A stretch of DNA of 64,000 nucleotides from Periplaneta americana (taxonomy: Eukaryota > Arthropoda > Insecta > Blattodea > Blattidae), in NCBI RefSeq assembly GCF_040183065.1, contig NC_091124.1:62752501-62816500 (forward strand). Direction: 5' to 3'. Below, piece after piece: positions 35,772 through 45,920 of the stretch (position 1 is the stretch's first letter; the number at the start of each line of letters is the position of its first letter). Below the pieces are notes generated by a model that saw nothing but the letters and a program-made list of their open reading frames with translations, made no database searches and was not told where the DNA came from. A program made the position numbers and the translations under genes.

Positions 35772-36425
35772 CTGATAAACTAAACCTGCAGACTTACGAA
35801 ATGTATTTCTTTATATTCCAAATGCCTTTCTTCACATTATTCAACTCTTAATGACTTTGTGCGATTGAACACACTTATTGATTGTGATATGGTGGTTACC
35901 TCCCAACAATAGCTGCTGCAAGAATACATGTTAGCTAATTCATCCTACGTCACTTATGCCACTTCTTGCTCTATCTTCTAAGCATTAATTTCTTGCAAGT
36001 AATTTTTGTATCTTTTTAAACCATTTTGCCTTGAGATGATTCCAGTTTTATTAGGAGTCACATGATCTGTACTCTTTTCTCTGATACTGTTTCTTGTATT
36101 ATAAATAATCAAACCATGAAAGTATATGGAGTAAAAATTATCATATTTCTGTATACTACAAATGAATTGGCATGTAAATGAAATTAACGTGGAAAAGAAA
36201 AAAAAAGCAATGAAAAACGCCCAGCAGTTAGAAAAATGGTCACACACGGACAAATATACAGCTCCCATGAAAGTTCTGAAAGTCTTGTGACCATTGAGAT
36301 TTAACGGCAGGTATCGGTTTCCTGGTCAGGTGTAAAGTCCATTTCCAAAACATTTCTCTCTGTCAGTCAGTCATTCGCTCGCGCTCTAATAAGTACTTGT
36401 AGTTAGTCACTGTGTTACATTATGG
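35772..36425. other. Intron, no feature recognised
   Basis: AT-rich intron between a hAT-like element and a LINE fragment. No exon seen. Confidence 0.4.
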
Positions 36426-36429
36426 AAGT

Positions 36430-36740
36430 TTCAAAAATATTCAATGGTAGCATTTATAAGTACACACAACAAACTCCGAAGATTGGAATGGGCTGGGCAA
36501 ATCAACAGAATGGAGAACCAGAGGATACCTAGGAAAATAATGGAGGGAAGGATATATGGTAAAAGACCGATAGGCAGACCGAAGGATAGATGGGCTGATG
36601 CAGCGACAGTGGATGCTAGACAAGTTTTGGGAGTAACGGCATGGAAGAGAACATCACTGGACAGATCTGATTGGAAGAGGAGAATAGAGTAGGTCAAGGC
36701 CCAATTTGGGCTGTAGTACCATAGTAAAAGAAGAAGCATT
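36430..36740 (+). pseudogene. LINE fragment D (RT C-terminus)
   Basis: Open frame 36444-36692 reading NKLRRLEWAGQINRMENQRI, then PRKIMEGRIYGKRPIGRPKD, then RWADAATVDARQVLG. This is the WAGHV/GRP-RW region typical of LINE ORF2 C-termini. It is followed by AAAGAAGAAG near 36728. Severely 5'-truncated. Confidence 0.8.
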
Positions 36741-36829
36741 TATAAGTATATGTATGTGTATTTAATTTGTGTATATATGTAGAGTTAGCTTGTTTATAAA
36801 TTACAATAAAATCGTTAATGAAATGGCTC

Positions 36830-37460
36830 CAGTTATTTCAAAATTAAAAGAGAGGAAGTTTCATAGTTAAACCAAAGAAGTTGTAAACAGTGTATTGGTG
36901 TTTATGCCTACAATCTTCTCAAGGAACTGAAATTTCTCTACATAAAGTGCAAGAGCGAATGGCAGTGGCTACAGGCGTGGCCCATGGTAGTGTCCAAAAA
37001 ATTGTAACAGAAATGAGGAAACTAGAGTGTGGCAATGGTACATCTTTTGAAACACCGGATAAGAGAAGAAATAACCTAAAAGGAGTGTTCTAAAACTAGA
37101 CGCATTTGATGAGAGTGTAGTGTGAAGGATAGTGTATGGTTTTTATAATACCAAGAAACATGTTGCAACAGTCACTGCATTAAGAATGAAACTGAAAAAC
37201 GAAATTGGCTTTAATAGGGGCAGTACTAGTGTTAGAACTCTCCTAAAAAAGGTCTGAGATTTTCTTGGAAGAAAACGAAAACAAATTACGATATTAGACA
37301 AAAGAGAATAAACTACTTGAAGCGAATTTCTAATTATCGAGCTGAGGGAAGAAATTTTATATACAGTATCTTGGTGAGTCACCTGCACAGCAAATCTTGA
37401 AGCGACAACTCAGCACATGGACTTCTAGCATCAGTGTCAAAGAAACAGTGCCTAATAATG
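36830..37460 (+). pseudogene. DDE (IS630/Tc1-like) transposase pseudogene
   Basis: Readable pieces in order over several frames: HKVQERMAVATGVAHGSVQK (helix-turn-helix-like), LECGNGTSFETPDKRR, then LDAFDESVV, ALRMKLKNEIGFNRGST, then FLGRKRKQITI and EGRNFIY. I recognise this order from an arthropod-wide transposase-like family with an N-terminal HTH and downstream DDE domain. Multiple stops and frameshifts; no termini identified. Confidence 0.65.
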
Positions 37461-37641
37461 ATACGTGCCAGAGGTGAGCAAATGTTTGTCTCAAATACTG
37501 TACTAATTTAGAAATCTCAGCAGTGATATGGGAATTAGTATTCTAAAATTAATCAGATTAGTGTTCTCTTCATGAAAATGTTAAAAAGAAATTGAAAATA
37601 ATGGCAAGATATTAAAATATGCAAGTGCAGACTTCAAGATA

Positions 37642-38273
37642 ACTTTTTTTCAACAATGATGTGACTTTTATTTCTAATTTTAATCACACACCTGTCAACA
37701 ATGGGTATTCCACTCAACACAGCAACACAGTAGTAGTTATTGCACTCCACCGAACGACACTGACTATTCACGTGGATTATTGAGAAGAACAACAATGTTC
37801 TCATAATCTCAATTAATGTTCACAAAACACTATGTACAAAATAAAACTGTCAGTTCACAGTTCGTTCGCCTTGGCTAGTTCTTCTAGCTCACTCACTCAA
37901 GCTCACGGTACATCGAACCCAAAACTTTCAAACACAGTTCACTGTACTTCGAACCCAAGACTTCCAGATATGCCGCACTCGCCTGGACGCTGCCACAGTT
38001 GCGGATCTACTAAAGTTCACTGCACATCGAACTCAGGTTCACCTTGAAGACTAGCTAGCTCTCTCACAGCTGACAAACTAAACTAAACTGACACACTTGA
38101 AGGCTGCTCGCACTTTTTTTTATTAAATCACACGTTCTTGAATCTTCGGTTCGCGTGGCTTTGCGAAACTTCCATATGTTCCCCCCCTGCTCCACGTTAT
38201 GTTGCACGTTCCCTTGCACTAGATGTGCGTGGAACTTCCCCGACGTGACCAGGTCTTCCAACATGGCGCCACA
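37642..38273 (-). mobile_element. Retroposon-like insertion with 25-bp direct repeats
   Basis: A 632-bp GC-richer block lies between 25-bp direct repeats with one mismatch (37617-37641 and 38274-38298, core AAGTGCAGACTTCAAGATA). Read on the minus strand it starts TGTGGCGCCATGTTGG and ends in an A-rich GTTGAAAAAAAGT. It contains reiterated TTCACTG(T/C)AC-TCGAAC motifs. Long TSD plus A-rich end fit LINE-type insertion; the TG start would also suit an LTR. Class unresolved. Confidence 0.55.
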
Positions 38274-38606
38274 ATATGTAAGTGCAGACTTCAAGATATT
38301 CAGAAAACAATCATCAACTTTTTGACGCAGCAGTCACCAACTTTTAAATAGTGACATAGTACACACATCACCAACTCTCAGATACTGGCAACATTTATTG
38401 TTAAAATACACAGTAATCTTAGACATTCGTATAGTGAAAGCATATTCAAATACTCAACCATCACTAACTTTCAAGTATACAACAATAACCAATATTCAAG
38501 TAGTAAGAAGATACCAAAATGTAAAAGCCATAACTTTGAGGTAATGGCAAGATAGTAAAATACATAGCAGTCATCGATTTTCAAGTAGTGACAAGATATT
38601 AAAATA

Positions 38607-39268
38607 CTGTATTTTCTCGAATATTCCGCGCACTTTTTTTTTCCCCCGAAATATATGAATAAAAAATACGGGTGTGTAGCTTATTTGAAATGAAATTGGC
38701 AACATTGCCCGATTTTCCTTCCACACAACTCCTAGGTTGTAGTACAGTCTATTATCTTCCCGCACTGATATTTCAAGTGTTTACTTTGTTAAATGGCATT
38801 TGGTTTAGCAGCATATGTGTCAGAATCAAGTTCAAGTGTTATAAGCATATAGTTTGTGCGTGTCATATTTTCAATTCTGAAAATGAGTCCCACTAAAGGT
38901 ATGAATGAGATTGTGATTCTTTACTTGCAGCGAAAAACTTAAAATTATCAAAGCTGCGAAGGAACATGGAAATCATGACACATGTAATTAATGTTGCAGA
39001 ATAACGTGTAAATATCCGATTAAGCATGGCAACTGACATGCATGCAGTGTGTGTGCATAGGATGGGTTTGAAATGTGTCTTGATAAAATTAATTAACTTA
39101 CTTATTTATTTATTTTTAAGTTAACTGAATTGTATTTGTGTTTGTTTTTAATTTGTCGTGAATACATTTGCTGAAAGCTTTATTTTTGTAATTTGGTGTG
39201 TTTTTTTTGCCTTTCAAAAGTGGGGTGCACAGCTTATTGAAGAGTGTGGCGTATTCGAGAAACTATGA
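38607..39268 (+). mobile_element. Internally deleted Tigger/pogo-like element
   Basis: A 662-bp element with inverted ends (left CTGTATTTTCTCGAATA; complement of right TCATAGTTTCTCGAATA) and TA on both sides (38605-38606, 39269-39270). Near 38925-38990 one frame reads CSEKLKIIKAAKEHGN, typical of the N-terminal helix-turn-helix start of pogo/Tigger-type transposases. The rest of the transposase is deleted. Confidence 0.75.
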
Positions 39269-39439
39269 TATACATGAATCACAACTTTAAGGTAGTGGCA
39301 AAGTATTAAAAAACATATAAATCATTGACTTCAAGTAGTGACGAGATATTGAGATCACAACGATTACAACACTTCAAGTCATTCACTGTCTTAAGAATGA
39401 GAGACAGTCATTGCAAACTCCAGTATTGTGCAGCTTAAT

Positions 39440-40040
39440 CGATAGATGGCAGCAAAGAGTGTCATGATACCTACAGTAATGCTATCTTCAGGTCAATATA
39501 GGATGCAGCAACATATAGTAACGTGATTTACATACAGATGGCATCAATCTTTCTGAGGAGGCTACAGAACTCTCAGGGGGACAGAGGGGTGTTCATTGCA
39601 GACTCCATCAGACCAGGTTTTCTGTAGCTGAATCAATAGATGTCACTAAACAAATCACTATACTTGCAGGAATGCGGTCATGCAGACTTCAAACAGTCAT
39701 GGTCTGTGGAGAAACTTTCGGGCTTATACCCCGTTGTCTTGGTACTAGTGGCTGACGTTTCATTGGAAGTCCTCTCCCATTGAGACTCCTCCATATATAC
39801 TAGCTCACACACTGTTTTCATTTCCACTGCTCTGAGGATGACCACAACACAGCAGTCGAAACGTCAGCCACTAGCACCAAGACAACGTGGTATAAGCCCA
39901 GAAGTTTCTCCACAGACCATGTACACCAGCCACGGAAGCCTACGCCAATATTCAAACAATCATCACTGTCTAAGGATGTCAGCACAATAAGCCTCAGGCT
40001 GTGGTGCAAGCCTTCAAGTCCTCCTCTGTAATAGAAAAAA
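39440..40040 (+). repeat. SINE-like repeat, family 5, interrupted copy
   Basis: Homologous to 28590-28935 over its length (ATATAGGATGCAGCA, TCTGAGGAGGCT, GCACAATAAGCCTCAGG). It is split by a 250-bp insertion at 39701-39950. The A-rich end is AATAGAAAAAAAAAC. Confidence 0.75.
39701..39950 (+). mobile_element. 250-bp hammerhead-like element (retrozyme/PLE-like candidate)
   Basis: Discrete insertion into a family 5 SINE, flanked by 13-bp duplications TTCAAACA(G/A)TCAT (39688-39700, 39951-39963). The uninterrupted SINE copy at 28.6 kb supports the empty site. The insert begins exactly with a 61-nt arm (39701-39761) that is the inverted copy of 39858-39918, with few mismatches. Between them lies CTGAGGA (39832-39838), a short GAC/GTC helix and GAAA (39858-39861). 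In hammerhead numbering the arm acts as stem III, and the predicted cleavage NUH would be GTT (39757-39759). A 7-bp stem I candidate (39764-39770 with 39820-39826) is offset from the core by 4-5 nt, so catalytic competence is uncertain. Confidence 0.6.
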
Positions 40041-40303
40041 AAACATATTCTCTTTCATTAAGGTGGATAATCGAGCTTTTATTGTATTTTCAATCGAATT
40101 TATGGAGTATGATAATAAGCAAAAAAGTCTATTGAAAGAAGCCCTAAAGAGGAAGTCTAAACTTTCAAAAAGATTGTGCATGTGACAGTACTGCATGGAT
40201 ATATAGATGATATAATTTATAATGGTTATTATTCCATTAGCGAAAGATTGTTGATCATCTGCAGCTCATGCCTGCACCTTGCACTTGTTTCAACTCTTTG
40301 CAG

Positions 40304-40491
40304 GGACTTCGCTGAGTTCTCGCAGTCCCGAACCAAGCTGTACTTCTGCATCAAGTTCCACATTGGCTGCAGCATTGCTCGACTCTCACCAGCACCGATT
40401 TGGATACCGCAACAGCAGTGCAGCAGGTCAAGACAGCCGAGTGCGGGGTGCGTGCACAATGCAACTTGCTGCAGTGAATGCAGACAAGTGA
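40304..40491 (+). CDS. RALGAPA: Candidate RalGAP alpha cassette or alternative last exon
   Basis: GC-rich open segment directly after CAACTCTTTGCAG. It fits the phase-1 donor of the exon at 14880-15019: the joined reading would give Gly, then TSLSSRSPEPSCTSASSSTL, AAALLDSHQHRFGYRNSSAA, GQDSRVRGACTMQLAAVNAD, K and TGA at 40489-40491. A weak donor at 40427 (CAG|GTCAAG) would instead make a 123-bp phase-1/phase-1 cassette that joins in frame to the exon at 45921. A donor at 40488 (GTGAGA) would exit in phase 2 and frameshift. Ser-rich low-complexity tail is plausible for this protein region. I recognise no specific homologue, so the call rests on splice phase and composition. Confidence 0.5.
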
Positions 40492-40849
40492 GACATCTCG
40501 CACACCTCGAGCATTTTTCACTTGTCTGTTATAGATTTAAGATTTCAATGAAGACGATCTAATAATACGGAATTGTACATAATGTTGCTTTCTGAACTGA
40601 ACTGTAGGAAATTCCTGTTTGTTGAGAAAGTCATTAAGAGATTTTTAGGAAAATTTTCTGTCCAAAATGCATGTCGTCAAAAGTTTTATCAGAAAATACT
40701 CTATGTGTATGGTTGTTTAATGATGAACAACTCAGTGACTTGAAACATTACTATCAAGAAATTGTTACTGGAATAACCTTCGTACTTCTCGAACTTATTT
40801 TGTCAGTACAAAAAATCGTATATGAAAGAGGCCCACTATGTACAGTAAT

Positions 40850-42000
40850 GATTGGCACATCTTGTTGTGAAATGAGCGGACCCGGGTCCAAATCCTGGTT
40901 GGGGCAAGTTACCTGGTTGAGGTTTCTTCTGGGGTTTTGCCTCAACCCATTAAGAGCAAATGCTGGGTAACTTTCGGTGCTGGATGCTGAACTCATCTTG
41001 CGAGCATTATCACTAGAGCCTGGATGTTAGGCAAAATACCTTTTTTAAACTGAGTGTATATATGAAAGACCTATTAGAGATAAACACGTTTCCACACATT
41101 TGGAAATGATAGGCCCAATTTTTATTTTGCCTTTTTTGCCTATTTTAGCTCCCGTTGCCTATTTTAAGGTTAAATGCCTTTTTTTTTTTAGCCTTTTTAC
41201 GTTATTGTACATTTTCTATATTTTAATGCATTTAAAGTAAACCGCACATAAATTATATCAAAAAACAAAAAAGAACGGTTGTACAAATTAAAAAAAATAT
41301 TTTTCACCTCACAAATATTTGCTGAGAATCTTATTCTCCAGCAATACATGTTTCCAATAAGTCGTAAACTTTTCTCCCCTACCGATTCCATCTTTAATGC
41401 CACTTAACAAAGATGTTTGAACGGTATAACTCTCAGTGCTCGGGTCATTTCAGGGTTTACCACTGAAAGAAAGGGGATGAGGGAAATATTAAAAGCAAGT
41501 CTCCAGATCCCGTTACTGTTGTCGCTTGCATGCACAAGTCATGTGTACTTTGAAGTCCCTGATCCCTTCTCACACCCCTCTTTTTGAGACAATACACAGT
41601 CTGTTTTTTCCGATCTCTGAAAGAAAGAGAGACAGTCCTTCTGAAATAAGTTGTTTTAAGTTTGCTCCAATCACTTCAGTAGAAAGATCTTTTTCCACCA
41701 TGAAAAACATTCTCTCTGACAGACAGCTCACTATGACAGTTGACAACTTAAAAAAGCGTCTTGCGAAATGTAACCAAGGAAAGTGAGTACCGTATGGGAT
41801 AGTTTATGAAGTATTTGTCTATTTCCATGAATAATAAATGCCTATTTCACTGCCTATTTTTACTATTTTTAGTGCCTATATCCCTGCCTATTTTAACCAA
41901 AATAAATGCCTAAACATCCGGGCTCTTAATTATCACCATCTCACTGAGATGCTAGATAATCATAGCAGTTGATAAAGCGTCGTATTAAAAAATAAAGGAC
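40850..42000 (+). repeat. SINE family 1 copy, split by hAT insertion
   Basis: tRNA-like B box (GGGTCCAAATCCTGG, about 40886) is followed by TTACCTGGTTGAGG, TTTTGCCTCAACCCATTAAG and, after the hAT element, GATAAAGCGTCGTATTAAAA. Matches the SINE at 59967-60237 (TTACCTGGTTGGG, TTCCCCAACCGTAAGGCAAA, CAGCGTCGTTAAATAA). Interrupted at 41014-41928. Confidence 0.8.
41014..41928 (+). mobile_element. hAT element with perfect 8-bp TSD
   Basis: A 915-bp element between exact copies of ATTATCAC (41006-41013, 41929-41936). Inverted ends are TAGAGCCTGGATGTTAGGC and the complement TAAGAGCCCGGATGTTTAGG. The open frame 41526-41786 includes CFKFAPITSVERSFSTMKNI and LSDRQLTMTVDNLKKRL, the C-terminal dimerisation motif of hAT transposases. 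Most of the transposase, including the RNase H-like catalytic core, is deleted. Inserted into a family 1 SINE, hence younger than it. Confidence 0.92.
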
Positions 42001-42284
42001 TGTTCACTTTTCTCAACTTGTATTGAAGGGAGACGAACACGCATTTATGCATTGAAAATTATCTTGCTCAGTAGGATGATGTGTGTCAGCCACGAAAGAT
42101 ATTAGAAGGTGACTGGCATAGGTCAAACAAAGATTATCTATTATCAACTGCTAACAGCTATTTCTCAAAGTTTCGATATTTTATCAGATGTGTCTCAGTG
42201 CTAGGAAGATGATAGCATGCTTACAGAGAGCAAAAATGTTGTGCAGCAGATCCACCCTCCACTGATCACTCAATAGATTCTCAA

Positions 42285-42720
42285 GTGGTAGTACAGGTTC
42301 GATCCCCAACCAGGTCGTGGTGGAATTTGTGGTGGACGAAGGAGATGTTGCAGAGGGTTTTCTCGGAGTACTCCCATTTCGCTCTATCATTCCACCAACA
42401 CTTTCCACCTTCTCTCATTTCATCTATTATCTGTAGTAGTTAAAATTAGCCTGGTGTGAAGTCTGGAAATAGTATAGGCTTCCAGTAGTGTTACAGGAAG
42501 GGCTTATCAGATACTCGTTTGAGGATGGGACCCGGCTTTGTTAGGGCTAAGGCAAGACAGCCCACCTGTCAGCTTCAGATTCACGTTAACCACCCAGACC
42601 ATCTGTCATACTTGGTCAATGATCGCTATATAGGGCGCACAATGGGCCAAAATGTAAGGATCTGTCCCAGGTCTGGCCCTCGAAAAGTAAAGCCAAGCCA
42701 AGTCAAGATACAAGATATGT
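42285..42720 (+). repeat. SINE family 4 copy 3
   Basis: Begins near a B-box-like GGTTCGATCCCC (42297-42308) and AACCAGGTCGTGGTGGAATT, then CATTCCACCAAC, CTCATTTCATCTAT, GAGGATGGGACCCGG and a 3' AAGGATCTGTCCCAGG block. The best preserved of the three copies. Confidence 0.8.
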
Positions 42721-43374
42721 CATTGACTTGACAGATGACTATGACATTTATATGTCAGGAATTTGCCGGATCCTGCAAAGAATACGTCTGGCCAAAAACC
42801 AAGTTTGATGTAAAGTGTTCTTTTCTGCCCTTTGTTCCAGTGGAAATAATAGGAATTGAATGAATGTGGCACTTATATCTTCACAGCAGACACAATTGAG
42901 AATGGAGTATGTTCTTATGAAAACATTAATGAACTTATTGACATGAAATCAAAAACTTTTCCTGAAAGTGAGTCAGTGTAGGCCAGTGTTTTTCAATTTT
43001 TTCAACATGTGGCACACTAAAGGTGTAATTTAAAATCCCACGGCACACTCATATAATCTAAACTAGTGGTCCCCAATCAGTGAAGGTATTTTGAGGGTTT
43101 TAGGAGGGAATGTGTTTACTTAATGTTAACTTGTGCCACGTTTGCTGAATGTGGACTCTTGTGGACTCAGTATTGTACTGCTCTTTTCACTTTTATTTTT
43201 CCATTTTTGCTACAGCCTTTACTATTTTCATTTTCTTACGACACACCAGTTGAAAATGGTTGATGCAGGCCTATCAGTATTTCTATTTAACAAACAAAAA
43301 GGAGAAAAGTATACATTAAGCACTTGAATTACATCGAGATTGTCGTATTGAGATTTTCATTTTCATTTCATTTC
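42721..43374. other. Intron; hAT-like terminus remnants near 42980-43080
   Basis: Contains CCAGTGTTTTTCAA (about 42983) and TAGTGGTCCCCAATC (about 43064), which look like one-sided ends of hAT-like miniature elements. No pairing termini or exons found. Confidence 0.35.
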
Positions 43375-44045
43375 ATAAGTGTTCTGCCCAAGGGCAGGTC
43401 TTTCACTGCAAACCCATCATTCTCCAATCTTTCCTATTTTCTGCCTTCCTCTTAGTCCCCACATATGATCCACATATCTTAATGTCGTCTATCATTTGAT
43501 ATCATCTTCTACCCCGAACTCTTCTCCCATTCACCATTCCTTCCAGTGCATCCTTCAGTAGGCAGTTCCTTCTCAGTCAGTGACCCAACCAATTCATTTT
43601 TCTCTTTCTGATCAATTTTAGCATCATTCTTTCTTTACCCACTCTTTCCAACACACCTTCATTTCTTATTCTGTCTGTCTATTTCACACGCTCCATTTTT
43701 CTCCATATTCACATTTCAAATGCTTCTATTCATTTCTCTTCATTTCGTCATAATGTTTATGTTTCTGTCCCAGACAATGCCACACTCCACTCAAAGCATT
43801 TCAATAGCCTCTTCCTTACTTCTTTTTCCAGAGGTCTGCAGAAGATGCTCCTTTTCTTATTAAAAGTTCCTTTGCCATTGCTATCCTCCTTTTGGCTTCC
43901 TGACAGCAGCTCATGTTACTACTTATAGTACATACCACGTATTTGAAGCTGTTCACTTGCTCTACTGTCTCATTAATAATTCGCAAGTTTACCCTATCTT
44001 CTTTATTTTTCTTGCGACAGCCATGATCTTCGTCTTATTTGCGTA
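43375..44045 (-). pseudogene. LINE fragment B, longest copy
   Basis: Minus-strand reading matches the fragment at 16336-16806 and extends further 5' (the segment corresponding to KRSIFCRPLEKEVRKRLLKC is near 43800-43870). It includes the WTD-RIRNE region near 43670. The 3' end lies in the T-rich ATTTCATTTCATTTCATAAG. Stops are frequent. Confidence 0.8.
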
Positions 44046-44058
44046 GTGACATAAAATT

Positions 44059-45296
44059 AAGGTGACCAGATTTTCAAGTTCTAAAATTGGGACATCTGGA
44101 AAAGTGGTGATATTAAATGAATGGCAAACTTTTTATATAAATTTACATTAGAAATATAAATACGCATAAAAATAACAGTCAAGTTCAGAATGGAGTGAGT
44201 TGATCTGCTGTGTTCTTGAGTTTTCATTATATGTTGGATCCGATCACACTACCCTATTATCTTAGTTGTCTCTTGAGTGATGTCTTATTGTTGTCGTTTA
44301 TGAGGTTCAAACTTGTCTTCGGACGTTGCTTTCTTATCTTTCTCCTTGAGAATAACTGCTCTTCCGCTATGCTCATCAGCTCTTATGTCGCATCACTCTG
44401 GGTTTCTGATTTGGCCTGCAATGGTTAGGTTGCCTCTCTTGGGCTTTTTCTTGGTTTTTTTATGAAATTAGTTTCCTTGATCTTTAGCTGTTTTTTTATA
44501 ATTACACTTTCCTTTTCTCTGCATAGAGATTTAGATTTTCCTTGGAAATATATGTTCGTCTCTGTGCAGGACTTTGAATGGAATTCATTCTCTGTTTGTA
44601 GCATTCAGCATCAAATCAAGGTTTGGCTGTCTTTTACCTCTGGGGGATGAGTGTTGATTATGTATAGTTTTCTATTTTTCTTCAGAGCAGGCTCTAGTTG
44701 GCTCTTTTTAAAGAGGGCTGAAGCTTCGTCAATTGCATGTTTTCCGGTTTCCAGTAATTGTGTTCCCTACAGCTTTCTTGAGACTTAACTGTTGGCTTCT
44801 CTGCTTTGTTAGTATAATTGTTGATTCTCTCAGTACATGTTTTCTTAGAATAGCAGCTGATGAGGAGGAGAGTACTTGTTGTCATATGAGTGTTACGAAA
44901 ATGCAAACTTGTAGTGTCGGGTTACTATACCACAAAGAATGAAAACTTTTAGTCACTTAGCCAATCATAAAATCTCTCTCAGTCCAATCACAGTGCATTG
45001 GAATACTGGCACTGCCAGCTTCTCTCATTGGATACCACCCATATTCAATTCGATATTGAAGGAAATGAGATACTAGCAACATCGGTAGTGACAACTGACT
45101 ATAGCCTATTGCCACTTTACAATTCACATCCCATAAAAAGATTATTATGAATGTAGAAAAATCTAAATCGAGACAAAACATGACATCTTGACAAAATCTG
45201 GGACAAATTAGTGTCCCGAAATGCCTTCAAAAAATTCTGGGACAGGTGGTTTAAATTCGGAACTGTCCCAAAAAAATCGGGACAGGTGGTCACCTT
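44059..45296. mobile_element. TIR element with 10-bp target duplication
   Basis: A 1238-bp element with termini AAGGTGACCAG and GGTGGTCACCTT, flanked by perfect ACATAAAATT copies (44049-44058, 45297-45306). Subterminal TGGGACA/TGTCCC motifs repeat near both ends. No transposase recognised among several short frames. TSDs of 9-10 bp are typical of Mutator-like elements, but a tandem duplication starting at the right flank means the TSD length must be read cautiously. Confidence 0.65.
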
Positions 45297-45392
45297 ACAT
45301 AAAATTATCATTTTAGATTATCGTGATTTGAATTTGAAGTTAGTACATAAAATTATCGTTTTAGACTATCGTGATTTGAATTTGAAGTTAGT
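45297..45392. repeat. 48-bp tandem duplication
   Basis: Two units (45297-45344 and 45345-45392) differ at a few positions. Both start ACATAAAATTATC(A/G)TTTTAG and end GAATTTGAAGTTAGT. Starts exactly at the right end of the TIR element. Confidence 0.9.
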
Positions 45393-45838
45393 AACAATAA
45401 TGAAATTTAAGATCTGAAATGATCATCCATTCTTTTCAGTTTTGTGTAAATTTCGTAATTTCATTTTGAGATAATCTTTTTGTTAAGCCCCTAAATAATT
45501 CCACCAAAACTCAATACAATCTCCTACATGCCCATAATGATTTCAGTTAATTAATGCTTAATTGAATCATGTGTTAATATTTTAATCAAATCTCCTGTCC
45601 ATTTAATCCATTAAGTCATTTCTGAACTCAGATACTTGTTATCATTAACTCATCTGAACAGTTTGTAATCTCACAAACATTCATTCATAAAAAGTGGATG
45701 GATTTAATTATGAATTTAAAAAACAAGTCCAATGTTGTACAGAGAAAGTAGTGATAGCAATCTCAGAAGTTGGCACCAACAATTGAATCTTCAGATATAA
45801 TGCAATAATGGTGATACTGCATTTGGTTTGGATTTATC

Positions 45839-45875
<37 letters not shown>

Positions 45876-45920
45876 TGAGAAAAATAGAGGTTTGTATGCG
45901 TGCTGTTAATTCTGTTCCAG

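Larger units (their letters stand above)
37480..39370. repeat. Degenerate tandem array split by two insertions
   Basis: Repeated, diverged units of roughly 40-50 bp built on TTTCAAGTAGTGACAAGATA followed by TTAAAATAC and CA-rich spacer. Examples are near 37600, 38300-38600 (several) and 39275-39360. The array is interrupted by an insertion at 37642-38273 and a Tigger-like element at 38607-39268. Non-coding, probably minisatellite-like. Confidence 0.6.

Noticed and set aside
40176..40562. 128-codon frame in another phase over the candidate exon
   Set aside because: The overlapping frame that follows the splice acceptor in RalGAP alpha phase is preferred; this one has no splice or homology support.
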